Source of the DNA: Leptospira harrisiae
GTDB lineage: Bacteria; Spirochaetota; Leptospiria; Leptospirales; Leptospiraceae
Direction of reading: 5' to 3'
Length of the DNA: 64,000 bases
NCBI RefSeq assembly: GCF_002811945.1
Contig: NZ_NPDX01000004.1
Coordinates: 186,001-250,000 of the forward strand
The position numbers and the translations under genes were made by a program. Under the pieces are notes generated by a model, which was not told where the DNA came from, made no database searches, and saw only the letters and a program-made list of their open reading frames with translations. Positions 46,299 through 55,199 of the stretch are shown here, piece after piece (positions within the stretch are counted from its first letter, which is position 1; each line of letters opens with the position of its first letter).

Positions 46299-46616
46299 TT
46301 GTATACTTTACTCCAAACAAAATTAGGAAGATTTCGCATTTTGGCTTTTTTAGAAGGCCTTTCGTTTCTCACGATCCTCTTTGTGACCATGCCTCTCAAG
46401 TATCTATACCAAAATCCAGAACCAAATAAGATTGTAGGTCTTATTCATGGTTTATTATTCCTTTTGTATTTAGTGGAACTTTTCCAAGTAAAAGTGGAGT
46501 TAGGTTGGAAGGTGAAAAAAACCTTATTAGCGGCGCTTGCCTCCGTTCTTCCTTTTGGAACCTTTGTGGCGGAACGTTATTTGTATTTGAAAGATGATTC
46601 AGAAGAGAAGCGATAG
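46299..46616 (+). CDS. DUF3817 small membrane protein
   Basis: About 105 residues with three membrane helices: FRILAFLEGLSFLTILFVTMP, IVGLIHGLLFLLYLVELFQV and LLAALASVLPFGTFVAERYL. These match DUF3817. I prefer the TTG at 46299, since AAAGGA sits seven bases upstream; an earlier TTG at 46260 would add 13 residues. Function unknown. It is divergent from the ceramidase gene. Confidence 0.75.
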   Translation: MYTLLQTKLGRFRILAFLEGLSFLTILFVTMPLKYLYQNPEPNKIVGLIHGLLFLLYLVELFQVKVELGWKVKKTLLAALASVLPFGTFVAERYLYLKDDSEEKR

Positions 46617-46819
46617 ATCCGTTAAAAAAGTCCTTATATTTTTATTACGATTCTTTGTCAGTGGAGAGAATATATTGATTCAACAGACAATTTAAAGAGA
46701 AAAAAATTAGAGGTTCTGAACCAAGATTCTCTCTGGCTCATCCTTCTTTTAAATTTTTTGCATAACTCTGATGCCCAAATGGGAACCTTGACAGTCAATT
46801 AAACTACTAGACATTCCCC

Positions 46820-46862
46820 AAAACCCTAGAGAGTTCCTTGCGAATTCTTCTGGGGTTTTTTC
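46820..46862 (+). terminator. Terminator-like hairpin in the leader of the LpxR-type gene
   Basis: AAAACCCTAGAGAGTTC (46820-46836) pairs with the segment 46842-46859 around loop CTTGC, giving about 17 pairs with one bulge and two or three G-T pairs, followed by TTTTTT-C. This has the form of a rho-independent terminator, but ends about 10 bases before the next gene's ATG, so it may be an attenuator or the terminator of a small RNA. A TTGACA lies at 46788-46793. Confidence 0.6.
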
Positions 46863-46871
46863 TATAGGATC

Positions 46872-48395
46872 ATGAAAGCTCTACGTTTCCTTATCCTTTT
46901 GGCAATTTTTAACTTCGGTTTAAATGCCCAATCAACAAAGGCGATAAAGAAACAAATCCCAATCAAAAAAGACCTGCAACCTGAAATCGAAAGAACAGTG
47001 CCAGAGCCAAAAGACCAATACCAAATCCGACTCATTATGGAGAACGATGCGTTTGGAGCTTTCTCTGATCGATATTATACAAATGGCTCTCGATTGGAGT
47101 TTCATATGACTGCCGGTGAGTCTAATCCCACTCGAAAAATTTTAGGATACTGGAATGATATATTTATTACACCATCAGCATCCACAAAATACCTACAAGG
47201 TTTTGCATTAGGACAAGAATTTTACACACCAACAAATATTACCAAGGCGGATGTTTCCTATGGTGATAGACCTTATTCAAGCAGAGCATACTTTAGTAAC
47301 TCCTTAACGACTGCAACGGAAGACACAAGTATCACCACCGAATTAGAAGTGGGGATGATTGGACCTTCAGTGGGTGGCAAGTCGGCCCAAATGAACTTTC
47401 ACAATCTAATTGGTTCACCAACACCGCAAGGATGGGATACTCAAATTCCAAACTCATATTCTGGAGCTTTACGAACTGACGTAAGAAAGTTCCATCATCG
47501 TTTTTTTGGAACACAATACAATTTAAATCTTGGAAATATACAATCAGATGCTTCGTTTGGTCTTATCTTTCGATTTGGAAATGTAGATAAAACTCCGGGA
47601 CCAGGAAGTTCCGCCTTACAACCAGGTCCACCAATACTTCATGAAGATGGAAAAGGATATTGGTATTTTTATATTAATCCTGGTGGTACATTTCAATTTT
47701 ATAATGCAACCATCCAAGGACAAATTGGAACAGACAGAACTTATAAAGCACAAAGTAGAGAGTCCGCATTTAGCAACTGGGATAACTATTTAAATAATCC
47801 AACTCCGGAAGCAGGAGAAAGAGAAATACAATATCGAGCACTTGCAGAAGATAACGGTAGAAATTCCTTACAAAGGTATATTCTTTTTAATGAATTTTTA
47901 GTAAAGGGAACTTCAAATCCCTATGATATAGGGCTCAATTATTTGATATTCAATAATATTTTTAATGGTGCAGAAGACATTGAAAGAGGTACGAGATTAT
48001 TTTTATTAAAAAATCTTTCCGACCAATGGGACCAAATCCCAGATAACGCCCGTGCTTTGGCAATTTATTCTATCTTCAGACCAGATGGAGGGAAACTTCC
48101 TCCAATTGTAAGACTTTATTCCTATGAAATTTTATCACAGTTCATTCTTGATCCCAAACAAAGAGAAGTGCTATTACAACTGTTACGTGAGGAAATCGAA
48201 TACCGGGATGACAAAACTTACGTGGCAGATTTAAAACGGGCAGTCGGATTTGTTCGTGCAGGATTTGTTTCCGTATCCAATGCCGGATTTATGTTTGGGA
48301 TTCACTATAACTACCAAACTATCGATTTTCAATCTGGCAAAGGTTTACCCCAACAACACCAATGGATAGGATTTCAATTAGGTAAAGTTTTCTGA
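46872..48395 (+). CDS. LpxR-type lipid A deacylase with a large insertion
   Basis: 507 residues. A signal peptide (about 1-19) precedes an outer-membrane barrel of the LpxR/DUF2219 type: ENDAFGAFSDRYYTNGSRLEF (N58, D59, T70), then IGPSVGG...MNFHNLIGS (His177) and PQGWDTQ. These match the LpxR active site. Between about residues 294 and 455 is a long helical, charged stretch before the last strands (VRAGFVSVSNAGFMFGIHYNY). The family is usually about 300 residues, so this insert is unusual. It would trim acyl chains of lipid A on the surface. Confidence 0.8.
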   Translation: MKALRFLILLAIFNFGLNAQSTKAIKKQIPIKKDLQPEIERTVPEPKDQYQIRLIMENDAFGAFSDRYYTNGSRLEFHMTAGESNPTRKILGYWNDIFITPSASTKYLQGFALGQEFYTPTNITKADVSYGDRPYSSRAYFSNSLTTATEDTSITTELEVGMIGPSVGGKSAQMNFHNLIGSPTPQGWDTQIPNSYSGALRTDVRKFHHRFFGTQYNLNLGNIQSDASFGLIFRFGNVDKTPGPGSSALQPGPPILHEDGKGYWYFYINPGGTFQFYNATIQGQIGTDRTYKAQSRESAFSNWDNYLNNPTPEAGEREIQYRALAEDNGRNSLQRYILFNEFLVKGTSNPYDIGLNYLIFNNIFNGAEDIERGTRLFLLKNLSDQWDQIPDNARALAIYSIFRPDGGKLPPIVRLYSYEILSQFILDPKQREVLLQLLREEIEYRDDKTYVADLKRAVGFVRAGFVSVSNAGFMFGIHYNYQTIDFQSGKGLPQQHQWIGFQLGKVF

Positions 48396-48438
48396 TTACC
48401 CTTTTGTAATTAGAATCACTATCAAAGAAATTTGAACC

Positions 48439-48484
48439 AGTGTCAAAATTATGGTCGCCAATACAGGTGTCTTTCCTTGACACT
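48439..48484 (+). repeat. Inverted repeat ahead of the MFS/GH2 operon
   Basis: AGTGTCAA (48439-48446) and TTGACACT (48477-48484) are perfect inverted copies 30 bases apart, ending 8 bases before the MFS start codon. It may be an operator half-site pair or a hairpin; the spacing is too long for a strong single operator call. Confidence 0.4.
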
Positions 48485-48492
48485 ATGCGATC

Positions 48493-49824
48493 ATGAACAA
48501 TCACAATTTAGGTGGCCGGCTCTGGTCAGTGCTCATTCTATTTGGTCTCGTCGGACAGATCGCTTGGTCTGTTGAGAATATGTATTTTAATCTTTTTATT
48601 TATAATACCATTGCGAAGAACACTTCTTCTGTCACACTGATGGTCCAACTGAGTGGCATTGTCGCCACACTTACTACGCTAATCGCCGGGATCTTAACTG
48701 ATAAAGCCGGGAATAGAAAGTATTTTATTTCTTTTGGTTATCTTCTTTGGGGTTTACTCACCCTTTCCTTTGCCTTTGTATCCAAAGAAAATACTGCCGA
48801 ATGGTTTCAACTTTCGGATACAACTCAAATTGTGAGCCTTACCATCGCCATTGTCATCACATTGGATTGTATCATGACAGCCTTTGGCTCTACTGCCAAT
48901 GATGCTGCTTTTAATGCATATGTGACGGATAACACAGAGAATGCGAGAAGTCTTGCAGAAGGAGTTTTGTCGGCTATGCCCCTCCTTGCAATGTTAATTG
49001 TTGCAGGTGGATTCGGAATCATTGTGAATGCTCTCGGATACCCAGGTCTCTTTGTTGCTGTTGGAACGATGATGTCTGTTTCTGGAGTAATTGGAATATG
49101 GATTATCAAGGACAATCCTAATCTAAAAAAGCAGAATACTAACTTTTTATCTGACATTTCATACGGATTCAAACTGGATGTAATTAAAAAAAATCAAAAT
49201 CTCTATTTATACTTTTTAGCTATGGGAATCTATGGAATTGCAAGTCAAGTTTACATGCCATATTTAATTATTTATATGCAAGAGTATTTAAAATTTGATG
49301 CCATACAATACTCGATCGTTCTTGCTGGAGTGATTCTTGGTGCAAGTATCATCACAGTTTTACTTGGCAAACAATTTGATGGAAAAAACAAAGACAAATT
49401 GTTAATTTACTTTTCTATACTTTATATAGTGGGAATGATTTCATTATATACAATGTCAAAAACCATCGATCTAAGTTTAAAAACGGAAGTTATGTGGTTC
49501 ACTGGATTAACAAGCTTAATCCTAATCACAGGATTCGTTCAAGTTTTAGCACTTTTAGGTGCACAAATCCGAGATTATACACCACAAGAAAATACTGGAA
49601 AACTGCAAGGGATTCGAATGATCTTTTTTGTTTTAATTCCAATGTATATAGGTCCTATGATTGGAGAAACAATCAACGAAAGAACTAACTTAACTTATAT
49701 TGATCCAGTGAATGGTGCAACTGCACATGTTCCTGCTCCAGAAATATTCTTGGTAGGAGCAGTTTTTTGTTTACTCATCTTCATTCCTCTTTCTTTACTT
49801 CTCCGAGGTAACCAATCAAAATGA
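48493..49824 (+). CDS. MFS transporter
   Basis: 443 residues with 12 predicted membrane helices. The typical loop AGILTDKAGNRKYF lies between helices 2 and 3, and a long middle region precedes helix 7. It resembles sugar or glycoside importers. It overlaps the GH2 gene by 4 bases, which suggests uptake of a glycoside that the next enzyme cleaves. Confidence 0.88.
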   Translation: MNNHNLGGRLWSVLILFGLVGQIAWSVENMYFNLFIYNTIAKNTSSVTLMVQLSGIVATLTTLIAGILTDKAGNRKYFISFGYLLWGLLTLSFAFVSKENTAEWFQLSDTTQIVSLTIAIVITLDCIMTAFGSTANDAAFNAYVTDNTENARSLAEGVLSAMPLLAMLIVAGGFGIIVNALGYPGLFVAVGTMMSVSGVIGIWIIKDNPNLKKQNTNFLSDISYGFKLDVIKKNQNLYLYFLAMGIYGIASQVYMPYLIIYMQEYLKFDAIQYSIVLAGVILGASIITVLLGKQFDGKNKDKLLIYFSILYIVGMISLYTMSKTIDLSLKTEVMWFTGLTSLILITGFVQVLALLGAQIRDYTPQENTGKLQGIRMIFFVLIPMYIGPMIGETINERTNLTYIDPVNGATAHVPAPEIFLVGAVFCLLIFIPLSLLLRGNQSK

Positions 49825-51512
49825 AAACCGTTTCTCACACAGAATACCCTCGTCCACAACTAGAACGAGATAGTTATATCAACTTAAATGGAGAATGGGA
49901 CCTAACTTATATTAAATCTGGAACCACAACCAACATTGAATACAAAATCAATGTTCCTTTTTCTCCTGAGTCAATTGCAAGTGGAATCGGAAACTTTATA
50001 CTCCAACCGAATGAAGAACTAGTTTACAAAAGAGAATTTGATATACCGTCTACTTTTGTTCGAGATATCACATTACTTCATTTTGGAGCCGTTGATTATT
50101 CTTGTATTTGTTTTATTAATGGGAAAGAAGTTGGGTCACATAAAGGCGGGTTCTTACCTTTCCAATTTGACATTAGCCAATGGATTCAAATCGGTAAAAA
50201 CGAAATCCAATTAATTGTTACAGATCCGACTGACTTCGGAAGTCAAGCGAGAGGGAAACAAAAGTTAAAACGTGGTGGGATATGGTATACACCTCAATCA
50301 GGGATATGGCAAACAGTCTGGTTAGAGAGTGTAACCAAAAATTATATAAAAGATATTAAGATAACGCCAAATATAGACACAAAAAAAGTAGAAATCAACG
50401 TCTTAACAGATAGTGACAATGTCAGCGTTCAAATTTTTGACGGCGAAACTTGTATAGGAGAATCGAATTTAAAAAATGCAAATCTTGAAGTTCCTAATAT
50501 GGAACTTTGGTCACCGGAAAATCCAAAATTGTATGGAGTTTTAATTAAGTCAGACGGTGATACTGTAAAATCATACTTTGGAATGCGAAAATTTTCAATC
50601 GGATTCGATGGAAAATTCAAAAGACTCTACCTAAATAACAAACCTTATTTCCATAATGGTCTGCTAGACCAAGGATATTGGTTTGAAGGTCTACTAACAC
50701 CACCAAACGATGAAGAGATGATTAAAGAAATCAAACTCATGAAAGAAATGGGTTTTAACATGTTACGAAAACATATTAAAATTGAACCTCTGCGCTGGTA
50801 TTATCATTGTGATCGACTTGGAATTCTAATTTGGCAAGATTTTGTTTGTGGTGGCGGTGATTATGAAACTTGGAAAGTTGCATATTTACCTTTTATAGGT
50901 TGGAAAACTAAAGATACAAAATATAAATTCTTAAATAGAACTGATGAAATTGGTAGAAAGGAATTTATTGAAGAGATAGACCAAACTGTCAACTTACTAA
51001 AAAATACAGTTAGTTTGTCAGTTTGGGTTTTGTTTAATGAAGGTTGGGGACAGTTTGATAGCATTCAACTTACAGAAAAATTAAGACAACTGGATAATAC
51101 AAGAACCATCGACAGCGTCAGCGGTTGGTATGACCAAGGCCAGGGAAGCAGTGATCTAAAGAGTTTGCACTTATATTATCAAAAGTTAAAAGTTCCTAAA
51201 AATGAAAAAAGAGTGATTGTACTTAGTGAATTTGGTGGTTATTCTTTAAAAACTGAAGGTCATGTATACGATGAAAACAAATTATTCGGATATAAGATAC
51301 TTCCAAATAAACAGAGTTTAGAGAATGAATATAAAAATCTAATTGAAAACGAACTAATACCGTTACTCGATAAGGGATTAAGTGCTGCAATTTATACTCA
51401 AGTCAGTGATGTGGAAGAAGAAATTAACGGTATTGTAACTTACGATCGAAAGGTAGTAAAGTTTGACATCGATTTTATGAGAAACTTAAATGCAAAACTT
51501 GTATACACATAG
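49821..51512 (+). CDS. Glycoside hydrolase family 2 enzyme
   Basis: 563 residues, no signal peptide, so cytosolic. The N-terminal jelly-roll starts PQLERDSYINLNGEWDLTY and the middle sandwich follows. The TIM barrel carries the acid/base Glu407 in LFNEGWGQ and the nucleophile Glu470 in VLSEFGGY. The family includes beta-galactosidase, beta-glucuronidase and beta-mannosidase; substrate not clear. The protein is shorter than LacZ. It is coupled to the MFS gene and followed by a hydrolase gene 9 bases later. Confidence 0.93.
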   Translation: MKTVSHTEYPRPQLERDSYINLNGEWDLTYIKSGTTTNIEYKINVPFSPESIASGIGNFILQPNEELVYKREFDIPSTFVRDITLLHFGAVDYSCICFINGKEVGSHKGGFLPFQFDISQWIQIGKNEIQLIVTDPTDFGSQARGKQKLKRGGIWYTPQSGIWQTVWLESVTKNYIKDIKITPNIDTKKVEINVLTDSDNVSVQIFDGETCIGESNLKNANLEVPNMELWSPENPKLYGVLIKSDGDTVKSYFGMRKFSIGFDGKFKRLYLNNKPYFHNGLLDQGYWFEGLLTPPNDEEMIKEIKLMKEMGFNMLRKHIKIEPLRWYYHCDRLGILIWQDFVCGGGDYETWKVAYLPFIGWKTKDTKYKFLNRTDEIGRKEFIEEIDQTVNLLKNTVSLSVWVLFNEGWGQFDSIQLTEKLRQLDNTRTIDSVSGWYDQGQGSSDLKSLHLYYQKLKVPKNEKRVIVLSEFGGYSLKTEGHVYDENKLFGYKILPNKQSLENEYKNLIENELIPLLDKGLSAAIYTQVSDVEEEINGIVTYDRKVVKFDIDFMRNLNAKLVYT

Positions 51513-51521
51513 GATCATACT

Positions 51522-52676
51522 GTGAATTTTTTCATTTCCCATCCGTTACTTACTTCAGTTTTTGTTGGATTGGTTCTTTTTCTATTCTACTATTTTTGGG
51601 AAGTGGTGGAAACACCAGTTCTTAGGTTTAGTGAATCTGATTTTTTACTCCGTGTCATTGAGCGATCCCCTCACCTAACAGAAAAATATTATCCGACTTT
51701 TTGGTGTTTTAACCAACATTTAATGTTATTCCTTCTTATGTTTCGCGAGTATCGTACAAAAAAATATGAATATGACCAATTGGAACAGATAAAAATGAAG
51801 GATGGTGGAATCACTGGCCTAGCTTGGTCAGGTATAAAGAATCGCTCAACCAATCATGAAACCCCAATCATAGTGCTCTTTCATACGATCAGTGGAGACG
51901 AACAAGATGTAAAATCCACTGTTAAATACTTACGTGAACGATATGATTGGATTGTAGTAGTTTGTATACGCAGAGGACATGGAAATCTCCCACTTACAAA
52001 ACCCAAAATCAATACAATGGGTTCTACTTCCGACTTAAAAGAACAATTATCCCATATCCAAAAAAGATACCCAAAAAAACAAATGTTTGGTGTTGGAATT
52101 TCGGCTGGTTCAGGATTACTTGCACGTTATTTAGGTGAAGCTGGTGCAAAAAGTCAATTTAAAGCAGCTGTGGCTGTCTCTCCGGCTTATGATATCGAAA
52201 AAGCTTTTCATAGGGTCCATCCGGTTTATAGTAAAATTATGGGCCAAAGGTTAATTAACTATTTTCTAAAAACTCATTATGAAAGTTTATCCAAATTAAA
52301 AGGAATAGATGAACTTTTAAAAATAAAAACAATCGGTGAGTTTCAAGACAAACTACATGCAGTTTCCGGATACAAAGATAAAGAAAATTATTATTACCAT
52401 TCCAATCCAGTGTTAGTTGCAAAAAATATAAAAACCCCTTTACTTGTTCTGAACTCAGCAGACGATCCTATTTGTGTGAATCAAAATGTATTAGAAAACT
52501 TGCATTGGTTAGAAACCCTACCAAATACAATTCATTTGCATACGAAACGCGGTAGTCATATTGCATACTTCCAAGGAATCAAAGCAAATTCATGGTCTGA
52601 CCTAGTCATAGGAGAATATTTTGCAGCCGTTCTCAAAGAAGATAACCCAAAACAAAAACCAACAAAAAGGAAATAG
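51522..52676 (+). CDS. Alpha/beta hydrolase, YheT-like
   Basis: 384 residues with one N-terminal membrane helix (about 7-25) and a hydrolase domain. Motifs: the strand-loop VLFHTISGDEQDV, IRRGHGN, the nucleophile elbow GVGISAGSG (Ser194), the acid region LNSADDPI and RGSHIAYFQG for the His. It fits the YheT/UPF0017 family of esterase-like proteins. GTG start. Part of the MFS/GH2 operon; may remove an ester from the sugar substrate (inference). Confidence 0.85.
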   Translation: MNFFISHPLLTSVFVGLVLFLFYYFWEVVETPVLRFSESDFLLRVIERSPHLTEKYYPTFWCFNQHLMLFLLMFREYRTKKYEYDQLEQIKMKDGGITGLAWSGIKNRSTNHETPIIVLFHTISGDEQDVKSTVKYLRERYDWIVVVCIRRGHGNLPLTKPKINTMGSTSDLKEQLSHIQKRYPKKQMFGVGISAGSGLLARYLGEAGAKSQFKAAVAVSPAYDIEKAFHRVHPVYSKIMGQRLINYFLKTHYESLSKLKGIDELLKIKTIGEFQDKLHAVSGYKDKENYYYHSNPVLVAKNIKTPLLVLNSADDPICVNQNVLENLHWLETLPNTIHLHTKRGSHIAYFQGIKANSWSDLVIGEYFAAVLKEDNPKQKPTKRK

Positions 52677-52678
52677 TT

Positions 52679-53821
52679 TCATTTGGATAATGATCGATAG
52701 TTTTGGGGAGAAATACCAAAACGGTTCTGAAATAGTTTATGAAAGGAAGACTTGGAATTAAATCCAGAAGCATAAATAACACTTAAAATAGTCATCTCTT
52801 TTCTTTCTAATAGAAGTTTCGCAGCCTCCTGCAAGCGATATCCGTTAACGTAATTACGAAACGTACATCCAAGTTTAGAGTTTAAAATTTCGGAAACTTG
52901 ATGTGTATTTAAACCCAATCGTTTTGATAAAAAGCTTAAACTTAGGTCTTCATTTAAATACAATTTTTCTAAACCCATTAACTCTTCTAATTGTTGGAGA
53001 ACTAAAGTAATATCGACTCCTTTGACTCGACTTTCTTGGTAACGAGCCAACCGAGTTTCTTTTTTAAAATTAGGAATGAATTCTTTATGAACCGCTTTTA
53101 ATACGAAGATATATGCCAATAGAAATGTCAAAGTTGCGCAGGCAAAAAGAAAAATCTGCATATAAAAAAGTTGCGAGAACACAAACAAGCTAACAACTAA
53201 CAATGAATATCCCATGAAATACAAAAAAGGCAAAAAAGAGGATTCTATCGTTTCTTTAAATTCTAACTTCCAACGAAGTATTCGAACTAAAATGGTAAGT
53301 GTATATCCAAAAATAGATACAACTCCAAAACCCAAAAGGACTCCGATGGAAGAATAGTAAAAAGAAGTCGGTTCATGGATTTGTGAATCTAAAAAAGAAA
53401 TCTGAAAACTATCAGGACAAAATAAATATAGATAGAAAAAACTAATGATACTTGGCAATAAATGGTACCATTGGATTTTTTCCGACCTGCCTCCACTTAG
53501 TTCTTCAAAAAATATATATCCAAGAGGACCGATCAGGAAAAGACAAGGGATATGAATTCCGTAAAACAAAGGAAAGGAACGAATTTCTTTTGTTAACTCT
53601 CCATAAATATGAAATTGAAGAATGGCCAGTGATAAAAAAAGAAAAGTCGGAGTATATCGATAGAGATTACCTAAACCAGATTGAATCTTAGTCAAACTCA
53701 GATGGTGATTTTCAGAGGAATTTGGTTTAACTTTTTCTACCCTCTTCTCTCTTGATTCAATCCAATAAGAGAATGCAAGTAATGAAGCAATGACGGTCCC
53801 TGCAAACGGAATCAAATTCAT
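52679..53821 (-). CDS. AraC regulator with N-terminal membrane sensor
   Basis: 380 residues with about seven membrane helices (residues 5-245) followed by an AraC HTH domain. The HTH region includes LSLSFLSKRLGLNTHQVSEIL and MTILSVIYASGFNSKSSFHKLFQNRFGISPQNYR. Transmembrane AraC regulators of this sort sense envelope signals. It is convergent with the hydrolase gene and divergent from the DJ-1-like gene, whose expression it may control. Confidence 0.88.
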   Translation of the reverse strand: MNLIPFAGTVIASLLAFSYWIESREKRVEKVKPNSSENHHLSLTKIQSGLGNLYRYTPTFLFLSLAILQFHIYGELTKEIRSFPLFYGIHIPCLFLIGPLGYIFFEELSGGRSEKIQWYHLLPSIISFFYLYLFCPDSFQISFLDSQIHEPTSFYYSSIGVLLGFGVVSIFGYTLTILVRILRWKLEFKETIESSFLPFLYFMGYSLLVVSLFVFSQLFYMQIFLFACATLTFLLAYIFVLKAVHKEFIPNFKKETRLARYQESRVKGVDITLVLQQLEELMGLEKLYLNEDLSLSFLSKRLGLNTHQVSEILNSKLGCTFRNYVNGYRLQEAAKLLLERKEMTILSVIYASGFNSKSSFHKLFQNRFGISPQNYRSLSK

Positions 53822-53939
53822 ACCACAATGAAGAATCCAAATTTTTTTCTGTCTATTTTTTAAAAGAATTTGAAAACATTTTTAGTCCACCTGTATCCGC
53901 ACGGACGACCTAAATTTTATGATCTGCGATACTCTTTGT

Positions 53940-55079
53940 ATGAACCGAAACAAAATCCTTTTCCCAAAAAAAACCAAATTCCATTCTAATCTTTTCCTAT
54001 TTATGGCCTTCCTCCTATTCATGAGTTTCCCATTTGGGATTCGATCCTTTGATCTATTGAGCCAAACACAAACGGAAAGGTTGAATAAAATTCCTATCAA
54101 ACCAACACATAAAAAACCTGTGATAACAATTATAGGAGAAAACCAATATACGGAATTAACTGATTTTATCATTCCTTATGGGATAATCAACCGAGCAGAG
54201 ATAGCAGAAATTTTTGCTATCGCACCTAACAAAGGAAGAATGGATTTATTTCCTGCCCTTTCTATCGAAATCACAACCTCAATTGCTGACTTTGATACCT
54301 TACATCCTGAAGGAGCAGACATAGTTATTGTACCAGCCATCCATAACGCAGACAATAAAACATTAATCCAATGGATCCAAAATCAAAACAAACAAGGTGC
54401 AACTATTGTTGGCATTTGTGATGGTGTTTGGACCTTAGCACATGCCGGTTTACTAAAAGGAAAACATACTACCGGACATTGGTATTCAATGCCCGATTTA
54501 TCTAAAACATTCCAAGACAGTATATGGACAAAAAATAAAAGATACATTCAAAATAAAAATATCATTACGACTGCTGGAGTTACCGCATCCATTCCCATTT
54601 CGTTAGCGATTGTTGAATCAATCGCAGGATTCCAAAAAGCAAAAACCATTGCGAAAGACCTGGGAGTGACAGATTGGGACCCAACCCACAACAGTGAAAT
54701 CTTTCATTTTAGCTGGGAAGATTATAGAACAGCTGCAAAGAACCTAACATTCATTTGGAACCACGAAACCATCGGTATTCCTATCTACCAAGGTATTGAT
54801 GAAATTTCAATTGCTCTAGTCGCAGATGCCTACTCTCGCACCTACAAGTCAAAAGCAAAAATTGTGACAAATCCCAACCAAACTGTTTTTACGAAATCAG
54901 GAATTCAGTTCATTTCTGAAATAAATAATCTAGACCAAAGTCAAATGACACTTAGTAAAGAAATTTCGAAATCCCAAAAGCCTATAGACCAACTAAAGGA
55001 TGCTTTAAATGAAATAGAAATTCGCTATGGATCACAAACATTGCGATTTGTCACAACACAATTGGAATATCCGATGTAA
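53940..55079 (+). CDS. Exported DJ-1/PfpI-like protein
   Basis: About 379 residues. An N-terminal basic stretch and hydrophobic helix (FHSNLFLFMAFLLFMSF) suggest a signal peptide or anchor. The DJ-1/PfpI fold follows, with the nucleophile Cys in VGICDGVWTLAHAG and a His in KGKHTTGHW. I prefer the ATG at 53940 to that at 53919. The C-terminal ~130 residues form an extra region with no clear family. Most relatives are cytosolic, so export is unusual. It is divergent from the membrane AraC regulator. Confidence 0.75.
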   Translation: MNRNKILFPKKTKFHSNLFLFMAFLLFMSFPFGIRSFDLLSQTQTERLNKIPIKPTHKKPVITIIGENQYTELTDFIIPYGIINRAEIAEIFAIAPNKGRMDLFPALSIEITTSIADFDTLHPEGADIVIVPAIHNADNKTLIQWIQNQNKQGATIVGICDGVWTLAHAGLLKGKHTTGHWYSMPDLSKTFQDSIWTKNKRYIQNKNIITTAGVTASIPISLAIVESIAGFQKAKTIAKDLGVTDWDPTHNSEIFHFSWEDYRTAAKNLTFIWNHETIGIPIYQGIDEISIALVADAYSRTYKSKAKIVTNPNQTVFTKSGIQFISEINNLDQSQMTLSKEISKSQKPIDQLKDALNEIEIRYGSQTLRFVTTQLEYPM

Positions 55080-55199
55080 TGATTTTATCATTATGTCCCG
55101 TGAGAAAACGAAACCCAAAAAACCAAAATGAATTTTAACACTCTAGAGTTTTAGGCTAGCATCTCTTCTGCAATTGTTAAAATTGGAAATAGAAAACTT

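Noticed and set aside
46127..46399. Minus-strand frame opposite the DUF3817 gene start
   Set aside because: Overlaps a better-supported gene; no family.
48392..48413. CTGATTAC / GTAATTAG hairpin at the LpxR-type stop
   Set aside because: 8-bp stem without a following T tract; not convincing as a terminator.
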